NCBI GenBank assembly: GCA_002702655.1
Contig: PABB01000024.1
Coordinates: 1 to 64,000 of the forward strand
Source: Planctomycetaceae bacterium
GTDB lineage: Bacteria; Planctomycetota; Planctomycetia; Pirellulales; Lacipirellulaceae
DNA: 64,000 bases
Reading direction: 5' to 3'
Below the pieces are notes generated by a model. That model was not told the DNA's origin. It worked only from the letters and a program-made list of their open reading frames with translations, and searched no databases. Each line of letters starts with the position of its first letter. Positions within the stretch are counted from its first letter, which is position 1. Position numbers and translations under genes: made by a program. Positions 55,747 to 64,000 of this stretch are shown piece after piece.

Positions 55747-57333
55747 CTATTCCCACTCAATCGTCGCCGGCGGTTTGCTGCTGATGTCGTACACCACGCG
55801 GTTCACGCCCTTCACCTCGTTGATGATCCGCGTGCTGATCCGCGCCAGCAGGTCGTACGGCAGGTGGCTCCAGTCGGCGGTCATGAAGTCGTCGGTGTTG
55901 ACGCACCGCACGGCCAGCGCGTTGTCGTAGGTGCGGCTGTCGCCCATCACGCCGACGCTTTGCACCGGCAGCAGCACTGCGAACGCTTGGGAGGTAGCCC
56001 GATACAGACCCGCCGATTTGATTTCGCCAACGACGATGGCGTCGGCCTGCCGCAGCGTGTCGAGTTTGTCTTTGGTCACCTCGCCCAGGCAACGCACGGC
56101 CAGCCCCGGCCCCGGGAACGGGTGCCGCCACACGAGCTCCTCCGGCAGACCCAGTTGCAGCCCCAGCCGCCGCACTTCGTCTTTGAACAGGTCGCGCAGC
56201 GGTTCGATCAGCTCGAACCCCAATTCCTCCGGCAGGCCGCCGACGTTGTGGTGCAGCTTGATCGTGTCGGCCGGGCCGTCGGGGGCGGCGCCGCTCTCGA
56301 TCACGTCGGGGTACAGCGTGCCCTGGGCCAGATACTTGGCGCCCTCGATCTTGCGGGCCTCGCTCGTGAAGCAATCAATAAACGTGTGCCCGATGCGTCG
56401 ACGCTTTTCCTGCGGGTCGGTCACCCCGGCCAGCACGCTCAGGAACTGCTCCTCGGCCTTCACCACGTGCAGGTCGGTCTTGAAGTGCTTGCTGAACTCC
56501 TCGACGACCAGCCGTTCCTCGTCGAGCCGCAACAGGCCGTTGTCGACCAGAATGCACGAGAGCTGCGGGCCGATCGCCTGATAGAGCAAAGCCGCCACCA
56601 CCGAGGAATCCACGCCGCCGGAGAGCCCGCAGATGACGCGGTCGTCGCCCACCTGCTCGCGAATGCGTTGGATCGTTTCGTCGGCAAAGTCGCCCAGCTT
56701 CCACGCCCCCTCGGCGCCGCAGAACGTCTTCAGGAAGTTCCGCAGGACCTTGGAACCCTCGGGCGTGTGGGTGACCTCGGGGTGGAACTGCAGGCCGAAA
56801 ATCGGCCGCTCGCGGTGGCGGATCGCGGCGTAGGGGCACGTGCCGGTTTGAGCCAGCGGCTCGAAGTCCGCCGCCACGCCGGTCACCTGGTCGCCGTGGC
56901 TCATCCACACCTGCGTCTGCGGGCTGACGTCGGCGAACAGCCCGGCCCCCGCGGCGGTGATTTCGCACTCGGCCCGGCCGTACTCGCGCGAGGGGCAGCT
57001 CTGCACGCTGCCGCCCAGGGCCTGGCAGATGAGCTGCATGCCGTAGCAGATGCCCAGCACGGGGATGCCCAGGTCGAACAGCCCCGCGTCGCACTGCGGG
57101 GCGCCCTGCTCGTACACGCTGTTGGGCCCGCCGGACAGGATCAGCCCGATCGGCGCCAGCTCGCGGACCCGCGCGGCCGTGATGTCGTGCCGGACGATCT
57201 CGCAGTACACGTTCTGCTCGCGCACCCGGCGGGCGATCAGTTGGGCGAACTGCGAGCCAAAGTCGAGCACCAGCACGCGTTCGGCAGCAGCGGCGGTGGG
57301 AACGGGCGTAGCAGCGGCGGCGGGGGCGGTCAT
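55747..57333 (-). CDS. guaA: GMP synthase (glutamine-hydrolysing)
   Basis: A 528-aa enzyme converting XMP to GMP. The N-terminal glutamine amidotransferase domain has [18 protein letters not shown] and the catalytic Cys in GICYGMQL, with His/Glu later ([10 protein letters not shown]). The ATP pyrophosphatase domain has the PP-loop [16 protein letters not shown]. The C-terminal dimerisation domain ends KPPATIEWE. The ATG at 57333 gives an Ala/Pro-rich leader before the amidotransferase domain. The 3' end is a well-known integration site in other bacteria, and a partial copy of it lies 754 bp downstream. Confidence 0.97.
   Translation of the reverse strand: MTAPAAAATPVPTAAAAERVLVLDFGSQFAQLIARRVREQNVYCEIVRHDITAARVRELAPIGLILSGGPNSVYEQGAPQCDAGLFDLGIPVLGICYGMQLICQALGGSVQSCPSREYGRAECEITAAGAGLFADVSPQTQVWMSHGDQVTGVAADFEPLAQTGTCPYAAIRHRERPIFGLQFHPEVTHTPEGSKVLRNFLKTFCGAEGAWKLGDFADETIQRIREQVGDDRVICGLSGGVDSSVVAALLYQAIGPQLSCILVDNGLLRLDEERLVVEEFSKHFKTDLHVVKAEEQFLSVLAGVTDPQEKRRRIGHTFIDCFTSEARKIEGAKYLAQGTLYPDVIESGAAPDGPADTIKLHHNVGGLPEELGFELIEPLRDLFKDEVRRLGLQLGLPEELVWRHPFPGPGLAVRCLGEVTKDKLDTLRQADAIVVGEIKSAGLYRATSQAFAVLLPVQSVGVMGDSRTYDNALAVRCVNTDDFMTADWSHLPYDLLARISTRIINEVKGVNRVVYDISSKPPATIEWE
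55748..55776. repeat. guaA 3' end, proximal member of the att-like direct repeat
   Basis: The 29 bp at the functional end of guaA that are repeated at 54994-55022 (26/29 identity, same orientation). Confidence 0.85.
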
Positions 57334-57422
57334 CGTCGCAAGTTCTCGCAGGTCGGCGCACCCGCCTACAGAGGTGCGCGGCGTCGTGGGAAAACCGGGG
57401 ATTGTAGCAAGGATCAGCAACC

Positions 57423-57649
57423 CGCGTTAGCGGCGGCGGCCACGCCGCTGCGATGCTTTGCATGATTGCCCCGCAACGCAGTTTTCTCGCCCGCTCGCCG
57501 GTCTGCGGATGGGGCGGCATGCAGGCGGCCAGTCACAGCGAGCTCGACGGGACGCGTTTTTTGGGTTGCCAGTCACCCCGGGCGAGCGACCGCGGATTGG
57601 CCACAGACCACCGAGGCAGCGCAGCGGCGTGGCCGCCGCCGCTAACGCG
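57423..57649. repeat. 30-bp perfect inverted repeat in the guaA-surE gap
   Basis: The arms at 57423-57452 and 57620-57649 are exact 30-bp reverse complements, each containing the string CGCGTTAGCGGCGGCGGCCA or its complement. They enclose 167 bp with no supported gene. The gap (57334-57795) lies between divergent guaA and surE, so the element sits in or near both promoters. It has the form of a MITE. Confidence 0.93.
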
Positions 57650-57795
57650 GCCAACTGTCGACTGCCGACTGCCGACCGCCCACTCCCCGCCCGTGTTGCC
57701 AAATCGCCTCGTGCGTTGCCGGTTCGCCACGGGTGCGGTTATGATGGTTGTACCGGCACGATGACGGAACTCCAACGAGGAACGAGGTTTACGGC

Positions 57796-58560
57796 GTGCA
57801 AATCCTGCTCACCAACGACGATGGCATCTATGCGCCCGGCCTGGCGGCGATGGAACGGGCCTTGCATTCTCTGGGCAACGTGACCGTGGTGGCCCCGCTG
57901 ACCGAGCAAAGCGGCGTGGGCCACGCGATCACGTATTTGACCCCGCTGATGTGCCGCGAGGTCTACGACGGCGACCGCCAACGCGGCTGGGCCGTCGAAG
58001 GCAGCCCGGCCGACTGCGTCAAACTGGCGGTCGCCCGGCTCTGCCCGCAGAGGCCCGACCTGGTGATCAGCGGAATCAACAGCGGACAAAACGCCGGCAT
58101 CAACGTGCTGTACAGCGGCACGGTGGCGGCGGCCATCGAAGGAGCCTTTTTTGGCATCACGAGCTTTGCGGTCTCGCTGGAATTCGACGAACACGCCCGC
58201 TATGACGCGGCGGCCCAGGTGGCCGCGCGGATCATCCGGCAGGTACTGCAGCAGAAAGACTCCGACGCACAACTCTACAACCTGAACATCCCCACCGCGG
58301 CGCTCGACGAGCCCGCCGACGTGTGCGTGGCGCCCATGTGCGTGGCGCCCTGGGGCGAACAATACGAAACCCGCCGCGATCCCCGCGGACGCAACTACTA
58401 CTGGGCGACCGGCAAACAGCCCGTGCCGCCCGAGGACGAACGAACCGACCTGTCGCTGCTGCGGGAAGGCAAAATCACGCTGACCCCGCTGGCCTTCGAC
58501 ATGACCCGCCGCGACAAGCTGGCCATGATGCGCGACTGGCAATTGACCGCCGGCGAGTGA
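57796..58560 (+). CDS. surE: 5'/3'-nucleotidase SurE
   Basis: A 254-aa metal-dependent nucleotidase, starting at a GTG (57796) that gives (M)QILLTNDDGIYAPGL. Metal ligands are the Asp pair in LLTNDDG, a Ser/Asn region (TEQSGVGHAIT) and SGINSGQNAG. VEGSPADCVKLAV and YSGTVAAAIEGAF are typical. A GAGG site lies about 8 bp upstream. The C-terminal part ends MMRDWQLTAGE. Confidence 0.94.
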   Translation: MQILLTNDDGIYAPGLAAMERALHSLGNVTVVAPLTEQSGVGHAITYLTPLMCREVYDGDRQRGWAVEGSPADCVKLAVARLCPQRPDLVISGINSGQNAGINVLYSGTVAAAIEGAFFGITSFAVSLEFDEHARYDAAAQVAARIIRQVLQQKDSDAQLYNLNIPTAALDEPADVCVAPMCVAPWGEQYETRRDPRGRNYYWATGKQPVPPEDERTDLSLLREGKITLTPLAFDMTRRDKLAMMRDWQLTAGE

Positions 58561-58609
58561 CGCCACGATCCTCCTCCCCCACCGAAACACTGAAAACGGA
58601 GTTTGGGCC

Positions 58610-59155
58610 ATGAAGACGGAATCCCTCGCACTGGCAATTGGCGCCGGTTTCCTGGCGGCGGTCCTGGGCTGCGAGGTGGCGGAACTGCCCGACTCGCCCG
58701 GCGCCGGCACGACGCCCGCCGAAACGGACTCGCCCGCCGCCGAAGACACCGGCCCCGAGCGCGGCGCCGCCGCCGCCGCGACCGACGAAGGCGAGGCACT
58801 GCCCGACCCGGGCGACGTGGAAGCGGTGACCGACGAAGGTCGGGCGTTCACGGCCAACGACCCAGTGAAAGGGCGCCGATCCCGGAGCGCAGGCGGGTAC
58901 CTCGGAGCAGTCGCCGGCGCGCGGTTCTGGGCGGAGCACCAGATGATCCTGAACAACATCAATTACGCGGTGAAACTGTACCAGGCCGAGCACGGCGAGT
59001 TCCCCAAATCGAATGAGGAATTCATGGCCAGAATCATCCGGGCCAACAACATCGTGCTGCCGCAACTCCCCGACGACCAGGAGTACTATTACGACCCGGA
59101 CAACCCCGATGTGGCCACCGAACCCTTGCGTGTTCGCCTGAAGGAAGCAGAGTGA
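58610..59155 (+). CDS. Lipoprotein of unknown function
   Basis: A 181-aa lipoprotein (lipobox AAVLGC, then EV). A low-complexity Ala/Pro/Glu/Asp linker (about residues 25-90) leads to a small C-terminal domain (ILNNINYAVKLYQAEHGEFP; NNIVLPQLPDDQEYYYDPD) that resembles the processed tail of type II secretion pseudopilins in spacing. It starts 50 bp after surE on the same strand and may be co-transcribed. Confidence 0.75.
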   Translation: MKTESLALAIGAGFLAAVLGCEVAELPDSPGAGTTPAETDSPAAEDTGPERGAAAAATDEGEALPDPGDVEAVTDEGRAFTANDPVKGRRSRSAGGYLGAVAGARFWAEHQMILNNINYAVKLYQAEHGEFPKSNEEFMARIIRANNIVLPQLPDDQEYYYDPDNPDVATEPLRVRLKEAE

Positions 59156-59170
59156 AGGCTGGCGAATTGA

Positions 59171-59215
59171 GCGCCGCGTCATGCGTGGCGCCTCCCGCGA
59201 CCTGGCCAGGTCGCG
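59171..59215. repeat. Two adjacent palindromes after the lipoprotein gene
   Basis: CGCGACCTGGCCAGGTCGCG (59196-59215) is a perfect 20-bp palindrome. Just before it, GCGCC and GGCGC bracket 59171-59191. A related GCCTGGCCAGGC core occurs at 62268-62279. The rest of the gap to 59347 has short TCATCGTTCATCG-type repeats. Confidence 0.85.
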
Positions 59216-59347
59216 GCTAGGCTGGCATCTGCTCTCGGCTTCAATACGCACAACTCATCGTTCATCGCTCATCGTTCATCCCTCGCTCCGCCCGCCCTCC
59301 CCTCCCGCCTGACTTCTCACGTCTGATCTCTCACCCCTCCTGCCGCC

Positions 59348-60073
59348 ATGTCTCGTCCTGCCCCGAAGCCGTTAGGTTTGCCGATGTTCGCGTGGCGATT
59401 GATTTTCGCCGCCGCCGTGTTGGCCACGTTGCTTGCCACCCGCCGCGCCCCCGCGGCGGAGTGCGACTGCGAGGTCCAGCCGGTCGCGTATCAGCGGACC
59501 ATCGTCAGCCAACCGCAAAGCCCCAGTTGGATCTTCCAGCCGGGCCGCTACACGCACGACCACGAGACGGGCGCTCGGGTGGCCCAGTACGCGCTGAAGC
59601 CGGCGATTGAGCCGCTGGATGATCCGCGGCTGGTGACCAGCGGCTACTCCCGGACCCGGCAGGTCCTGCGCGGGCCCGACGGCTCCGCGACCACCACCTA
59701 CCGCGTGCAGAGCTACGGCAACGGTCGCGGCGGGCTGGACGCCGAGTGGGAACGGTTCCACGACGCCTGGCGCGGCAGCACGGTCGGCGGCGGCGCGTAC
59801 GGTGGGTTTGGCTACGGCGGCGGCGGCTACGGCTACCCGGGATATGTCGGCGGCTACCCGCTGCCCTATGGCGGCATGGGCGGCATGCCAGGATTCGTCA
59901 ATCCGTGGTTCGGCTACCGCCCCGACCTGCCGCCGGGTTACGGCTTCGGCCCCGGCTACGGCCAACCCGACGCAGGGCGACTCGACCCCGACGCAGCCGA
60001 CGGCTACCGCTCGCAACGGCCCTACGTCCCCGACCGCGAGTTCTTCAACGACCGCCTGCCGCCGCGGCGGTAG
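59348..60073 (+). CDS. Exported Gly/Tyr/Pro-rich protein
   Basis: A 241-aa protein with a Sec signal (FAWRLIFAAAVLATLLAT, cleavage near APA-AEC). The first mature part has CDCEVQPVAYQRT and a beta-like segment (WIFQPGRYTHDHETGARVAQ). The second half is a low-complexity Gly/Tyr/Pro stretch (YGGFGYGGGGYGYPGYVGGY) ending with an Arg/Asp tail. It is probably an envelope or surface protein; no family was recognised. Confidence 0.72.
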   Translation: MSRPAPKPLGLPMFAWRLIFAAAVLATLLATRRAPAAECDCEVQPVAYQRTIVSQPQSPSWIFQPGRYTHDHETGARVAQYALKPAIEPLDDPRLVTSGYSRTRQVLRGPDGSATTTYRVQSYGNGRGGLDAEWERFHDAWRGSTVGGGAYGGFGYGGGGYGYPGYVGGYPLPYGGMGGMPGFVNPWFGYRPDLPPGYGFGPGYGQPDAGRLDPDAADGYRSQRPYVPDREFFNDRLPPRR

Positions 60074-60093
60074 GTATTCTTCTGAACCACGAC

Positions 60094-60189
60094 GGGGTGG
60101 CTGGGGACGAGCATCGCGAGCCCCCAGTGCCTTCACGCCCGTCGCCGACGCAACTGGGGGCTCCGCTTCGCTCCGTCCCCAGCCACCCC
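60094..60189. repeat. Long imperfect inverted repeat (MITE-like)
   Basis: Arms at 60094-60128 and 60153-60189 (GGGGTGGCTGGGGACG... and its inverted counterpart, ending CCCCCAGT / ACTGGGGG) enclose 24 bp. It lies just after the Gly-rich protein gene and before a convergent gene. No poly-T tract is present. Confidence 0.88.
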
Positions 60190-60201
60190 CGGTTTGCAAA
60201 G

Positions 60202-60771
60202 TCACCGCGTGCCGCGGCGCGCCCTTCCGACGGCGTCGATGACCTTGCCTTTGTCGTAGACCGTGTAGCCGTCGATCAGCCACTGGTCCCCCTGCCGGGT
60301 CCAGGTCACTTCGACCTGGTCGTTGTAGCCCACCGGCGCCCCGCCGCGGGTGCTCTTGCCGATCAGCAGGGCGCGGAATTTGGCCACGCCGGCGCTCGGC
60401 TCGCCATCGCTGGGGGTCAGTTCCACCGTCAGCTTGCCTTGCACGTTGGCCCGCTCGACCTTGATCAACGGCATGGCCGCCTCGGCGTCGGTGCGAATGG
60501 TCGCCGCCGCCGGGTCGATGAAGGCGAGCACCGCCGGCTTGTCGTTGGCTTCGATCGCGTCGAGCACGCCGAACATGGCCGACTCGATCTGCTCGCGCGG
60601 CGTGACCACGGCCCGCTCGATCCCCGCCAGCAGCAGCGTCACCAGCACGATGCCGGCCAGCGCCACCAGCGACGCCAAATTCCGCCGCGCCGCGAACACC
60701 ACCCCGGCCAGCACGGCGCCAATCGCCCCGGCAATCCAAATCGGCAACGGGTTTTCCAGCAGGAAGGTCAT
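60202..60771 (-). CDS. Membrane-anchored protein with an NTF2/SnoaL-like look
   Basis: A 189-aa protein. Two N-terminal helices (PIWIAGAIGAVLAGVVFAA and LVALAGIVLVTLLLAGI) precede a soluble domain with DAIEANDKPAVLAFIDPAAA and a C-terminal beta sheet (YNDQVEVTWTRQGDQWLIDG). The order resembles small NTF2-like domains, but this is inference. It is probably co-transcribed with the next two minus-strand genes upstream. Confidence 0.75.
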   Translation of the reverse strand: MTFLLENPLPIWIAGAIGAVLAGVVFAARRNLASLVALAGIVLVTLLLAGIERAVVTPREQIESAMFGVLDAIEANDKPAVLAFIDPAAATIRTDAEAAMPLIKVERANVQGKLTVELTPSDGEPSAGVAKFRALLIGKSTRGGAPVGYNDQVEVTWTRQGDQWLIDGYTVYDKGKVIDAVGRARRGTR

Positions 60772-60802
60772 GGCGATCTGTATTTCTCATAACTTGTTTT
60801 GA

Positions 60803-60877
60803 ACCGCAGATGGACGCAGATATACGCAGATTGGAGTGGCCCAATCATATCTGCGTTCATCCGCGTCCATCCGCGGT
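60803..60877. repeat. Imperfect inverted repeat, GCAGATGGACGC family
   Basis: ACCGCAGATGGACGCAGATA (from 60803) and its inverted partner (TATCTGCGTTCATCCGCGTC, then CATCCGCGGT, to 60877) form arms of about 30 bp with few mismatches around a short centre. It lies between two minus-strand genes (60772-60911). Confidence 0.85.
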
Positions 60878-60911
60878 CGCTTGGACTTGCTGAGGTCGTG
60901 GCATCGGCGAT

Positions 60912-61247
60912 TCACGCCGGGCCCATCCGCTGCCGCAGCAGCATCGCCACCGATCCGGCGCAGACCACGGCCAGTAGAATCTCCAACGGCCACAGCGGAA
61001 TGATCGTGGAATTGGGCGCCGAGTATTCCGGCGCCCCCGCGGCCGCCTTGGTCCCGGTCGCATCGGTCTCGACCTGCAACTCCCCGCTGGCCACGGCCGA
61101 GCGCGCCTGGTACTTCCGCTCGATCCCGGCTTGCCGCTTGCCGAACTTGCCGCCGGTCGCCAACAGGGCCGAGAGCCCCACGGCCGAGAACAGCGCAAAC
61201 CACAGCCACGGCGAATCGGTCAGCGGAGGCTTAGCGTTGTCCGTCAT
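60912..61247 (-). CDS. Small membrane protein of unknown function
   Basis: A 111-aa protein with an N-terminal helix (SPWLWFALFSAVGLSALLA), a soluble middle (KRQAGIERKYQARSAV, then a Thr/Ala linker) and a C-terminal helix (LWPLEILLAVVCAGSVAMLL). Its ATG overlaps the stop codon of the alpha/beta hydrolase by four bases, so translation is probably coupled. Confidence 0.78.
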   Translation of the reverse strand: MTDNAKPPLTDSPWLWFALFSAVGLSALLATGGKFGKRQAGIERKYQARSAVASGELQVETDATGTKAAAGAPEYSAPNSTIIPLWPLEILLAVVCAGSVAMLLRQRMGPA

Positions 61248-62158
61248 GGCGTCGCCGCGCTCGCGGCTTCCAGAAACTCGTCGATCGACTTGATGAACTC
61301 CGGCGCCATGACGGTCGTCACGTGGTCGCGCCCGGGGACAACGACGACTCTCATATCGGGCAGCAACTCGCCGGTGGATTCGACGCTCTGCCGCAGCGGG
61401 TCGGCGCCCCCGACGATGCCCAGTGCGGGCGCCTCAATTCCCTTCCAGTACGATGCTGGCCGCTGGGCGTCGGCGGCCAGCATCGGCTCGAAGCCCCGCA
61501 CCATGGCCGCCAGCGCCTGGGGATCGTTCATCCCCATCATGACCATGTCGACCGACTTCAATTGAAAATCGGTCGGCGGCGGGGCGCCCGGCGGGTTCAG
61601 CGCCATAATCAACGGCGCCATGCTGCCTTTCTTCTCAAGCGAGGCGACCAGGTCGGGCAAGCAGCGCGTAAACGCCGCGTCGGGCATCACCCCCGCGCCC
61701 CCCATCACCAGCGACAGCGTGCGATCGGGATACATCGCGGCAAACCGCGCGGCGATCCCCGCGCCCATCGAGTAGCCGACGATGTGCGCCCGCTCCAACT
61801 GCAGATGATCGAGCAGCCGCTTCACGTCGTCGACCATCTTCAGCCCGTAGGCGTCGGCGTCGTGCGGCTTGTCGCTCTTGCCGTGCCCGCGACAATCCAG
61901 CGCGATCACGCGATACTCCCGAGCCAGCTTGGGCACCACCGGCCCCCACTGGAACTCCACATTACAGGCAAATCCATGCACCAACACAACCGGCTCGCCA
62001 TCGCGGGGCCCGCGATCGACGTAGCGGATCTTGACGCCGTCGGAGTCGAACGACAGATTCTCCGCGGCGGAGGCGGGCAATTGACAGAGCGTCGCCGCCA
62101 CAACGGCAAAACGTGCAACGGCCAAAAAAACTGAGAGTCGCCGATGAGCCATGGTCAT
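61244..62158 (-). CDS. Exported alpha/beta hydrolase
   Basis: A 304-aa hydrolase with signal peptide (RLSVFLAVARFAVVAATLCQ, cleavage near ASA-AEN). Motifs are VLVHGFACN (oxyanion region), ALDCRGHGKSDKP, nucleophile elbow GYSMGAG (Ser), the acid in GIVGGADPL and the His in PGRDHVT. The substrate is unknown. It starts at ATG 62158 (another in frame at 62152) and its stop overlaps the next gene by four bases. Confidence 0.92.
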   Translation of the reverse strand: MTMAHRRLSVFLAVARFAVVAATLCQLPASAAENLSFDSDGVKIRYVDRGPRDGEPVVLVHGFACNVEFQWGPVVPKLAREYRVIALDCRGHGKSDKPHDADAYGLKMVDDVKRLLDHLQLERAHIVGYSMGAGIAARFAAMYPDRTLSLVMGGAGVMPDAAFTRCLPDLVASLEKKGSMAPLIMALNPPGAPPPTDFQLKSVDMVMMGMNDPQALAAMVRGFEPMLAADAQRPASYWKGIEAPALGIVGGADPLRQSVESTGELLPDMRVVVVPGRDHVTTVMAPEFIKSIDEFLEAASAATP

Positions 62159-62305
62159 CCTCGCACGGGCGCTAGCACATGACGCCGAACAGCCGGCGAC
62201 GATGCACCATCATACCCCCGGGCGGGTTCGCGCGGCTACACGACTGACCACGGCCGCTGGAGCTAGGCTGCCTGGCCAGGCGGGCGACGCCTCGGCTGGG
62301 GCGGG

Positions 62306-63979
62306 CTATCGCTCGACTTGCGGCATCTCCAGATCTTTGACAAAGATTTTGAATTCGTAAACGTACATGCCGCGACCGTTGAAGTCCGAGTCATACGCGG
62401 CGACCCGCCCCAGGAGTATACTGCCAGCCTCAAGTGGCGCGATCTCGATCGCTGCTGCAGCGTGATCCGGCAAAGCCCCGTTCGCTTTGTTGATTTCGAC
62501 GAACGGCTTGTACCGATCAAGAGCCGCCAACTCGATGTGCTCGAACCTCTCGTCGTCTGGCAAGTCATGACCGAACAGTTCGCCGGCATTGTCGGCGTCG
62601 ATTTTCAATCGGCCGCACCACCCCGGCGGCGACTCGCCCACGCGTCGAGCGGGCGGCCACTGCCGGTTGATGAACAGACGAAGTCGAGATTCGTCTTGCT
62701 GCAACCTGATGAAAGGCACCTGTTGGAGCGCCGCCAAGCTCCGCCGATCGTCCTCGGGCAGGTGAATTTCAACTTGACCGTTCGTCTCGACATTCGCCGC
62801 CGAGAACTGATTGAGATCGTATCGCACCGGTCGCGCTCGCCAAGCCACGTGCAAATTGCCGGCGACCTTTCGGTGGAGCACCAACCGATGCGTCTCCGGA
62901 GGTTGATTCTTCCGCACCCAAAATGTGTCTGTCGCGGGAAGATACCCGTTCTTGGCAGCGGTAACGCGATATCTGCGTGGAAACAACCCCAGGTCCCCTG
63001 TCCCGTCGTCGGCCGTCTCGACAGTGGCGAACGGCTCCTGGTTGCGATTGCCAGCAATCACTGCAGAGATGGTCGCTTCCGGTGTCGGAACGCCGGCTCC
63101 ATCGACGATCTCAAAGGGCACTCGTGTCATCTCATCGTCGCGGAATCGTCGCGCCACCCATTCGCCAGCACGTTCTGCCCCCAGCGCCCGGCCCTCGAAT
63201 TCGCGCTCCGTTAGATCATAGCGGCCATCTTCAAGTCGCACTCGACACGGCGATTCCGATGCTCCGCGGCGGTGAAAATAGGTGAATAGGTAATAGCCGT
63301 TGCCGAAGGACTCCAACTTCGGTCGGCTGCCGTTGCACGTAATCTGCGGGGCAACCCGTACCCCGGCGCGATCTTGATCGACGATGCGAAAATAGGCGGC
63401 GCGCAATTCGCCGTCCTCGTAGAAGGGTTCGGCGCTCGCCGCGGCCGCCACCTGTTCGAGACGCGTGACAAGCCGACGCGGCAGCGACTCGACGCGGATG
63501 CGATTGCGAATCTGCAAGTCGAGACTGCTGGCGAGCCCGGGATACGCCTTTTCGATCGCGTGGTGGCGAGGTTCGAAAATCGCCTTGGCGGCGCGACCGA
63601 AGCCGCTGGCACACAGACTACGGGCGTACCAGTACGCAACACGCGGGTTTTCCGGATCGAGATGATACGCCTCGGACAATAAGCCCAGCGCCTGCTGGTC
63701 GCCGCCGCTCGAAACCTGCAATTCCAACGCCTTCAGCAACAGCCTGTCGACTTGGCCCCGCCCCGCGTCAACCGCATCGGTAACCGATGCAATGTCGTCG
63801 AGTTCAAAACGCAACTCGGCGTCGCCGACGTTCACGACAATCTGCCCGTCCGCTTGCGAGACGGCGCCAACGATCACGGTTCCCGTTTGAAGCGTGACCT
63901 GCTGGTCGGCCCGACAATGCGGTACGCTCGACAGTGTCAGAATTGCCCAACCTGCAATCACCACGACTACCGTGCGCAT
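62306..63979 (-). CDS. Exported protein with TPR-like and beta domains
   Basis: A 557-aa protein. The signal peptide is MRTVVVVIAGWAILTLSSVP. An early beta domain (QTGTVIVGAVSQADGQIVV) is followed by a TPR-like helical repeat (LLSEAYHLDPENPRVAYWYA) and then a carboxypeptidase-regulatory-like beta domain (VPTPEATISAVIAGNRNQEP; YRVTAAKNGYLPATDTFWV). The C-terminal part is a mixed domain of unknown type. A GGAGAG RBS lies upstream of the ATG. The gene is complete within the window. Confidence 0.78.
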   Translation of the reverse strand: MRTVVVVIAGWAILTLSSVPHCRADQQVTLQTGTVIVGAVSQADGQIVVNVGDAELRFELDDIASVTDAVDAGRGQVDRLLLKALELQVSSGGDQQALGLLSEAYHLDPENPRVAYWYARSLCASGFGRAAKAIFEPRHHAIEKAYPGLASSLDLQIRNRIRVESLPRRLVTRLEQVAAAASAEPFYEDGELRAAYFRIVDQDRAGVRVAPQITCNGSRPKLESFGNGYYLFTYFHRRGASESPCRVRLEDGRYDLTEREFEGRALGAERAGEWVARRFRDDEMTRVPFEIVDGAGVPTPEATISAVIAGNRNQEPFATVETADDGTGDLGLFPRRYRVTAAKNGYLPATDTFWVRKNQPPETHRLVLHRKVAGNLHVAWRARPVRYDLNQFSAANVETNGQVEIHLPEDDRRSLAALQQVPFIRLQQDESRLRLFINRQWPPARRVGESPPGWCGRLKIDADNAGELFGHDLPDDERFEHIELAALDRYKPFVEINKANGALPDHAAAAIEIAPLEAGSILLGRVAAYDSDFNGRGMYVYEFKIFVKDLEMPQVER

Positions 63980-64000
63980 AACTCGGTCTCTCCAACCACT

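Overview
The window is GC-rich DNA that most likely comes from a planctomycete of the Pirellulales type; this is inferred from gene content, not from a marker gene. The signs are many secreted or lipidated proteins of unknown function, a Lys/Ala-rich H1-like protein, an FHA coiled-coil protein, an Ala/Pro/Lys-rich extension on a Rieske protein, and intergenic gaps filled with dyad repeats. I see no rRNA, tRNA, CRISPR array, transposase or phage gene.

Region 1 (1-19.4 kb, all minus strand) looks like one respiratory super-operon. In transcription order it encodes a Rieske protein, cytochrome b (N-terminal part), cytochrome b (C-terminal part), an eight-haem cytochrome c with a PDZ domain, two related cupredoxin-like exported proteins, a dihaem lipoprotein, cytochrome oxidase subunits II and I, haem A synthase, haem O synthase, subunits III and IV, and an ABC ATPase. 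Together they would carry electrons from quinol through a bc-type complex to an A2-type haem-copper oxidase. A perfect CRP/FNR-family palindrome lies upstream of the first gene.

Region 2 (19.7-27.3 kb, plus) holds purD, two secreted Cys-rich proteins (one metallothionein-like), a large FtsX-type permease with a palindrome embedded in its reading frame, and an internally duplicated membrane protein.

Region 3 (27.3-30.9 kb) is a 7-deazaguanine (queuosine) cluster: queE and queC on minus, queF on plus. queC is fused at its 3' end to a GxxExxY PD-(D/E)XK module bounded by 28-bp inverted repeats, which looks like a small mobile cassette. A sugar isomerase-like gene follows.

Region 4 (30.9-48.3 kb) is mixed housekeeping: an FHA coiled-coil protein, a DksA-type zinc-finger protein, an HtrA protease, a nucleoside-hydrolase relative with altered metal ligands, trpD, an MBL hydrolase, a Prc-type protease with an intrinsic terminator, a SelA-like protein without the PLP lysine, small exported proteins, proC and an EfpL (YeiP)-type elongation factor.

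Region 5 (48.4-57.8 kb) holds an LRR-like membrane protein, a 123-bp tandem repeat, an H1-like protein, ettA, a DUF456 protein, two membrane-protein genes bounded by copies of the 3' end of guaA, and guaA itself.

Region 6 (57.8-64 kb) holds surE, exported proteins of unknown function, an alpha/beta hydrolase and a TPR-like exported protein. Intergenic gaps here and elsewhere carry several unrelated inverted-repeat families.
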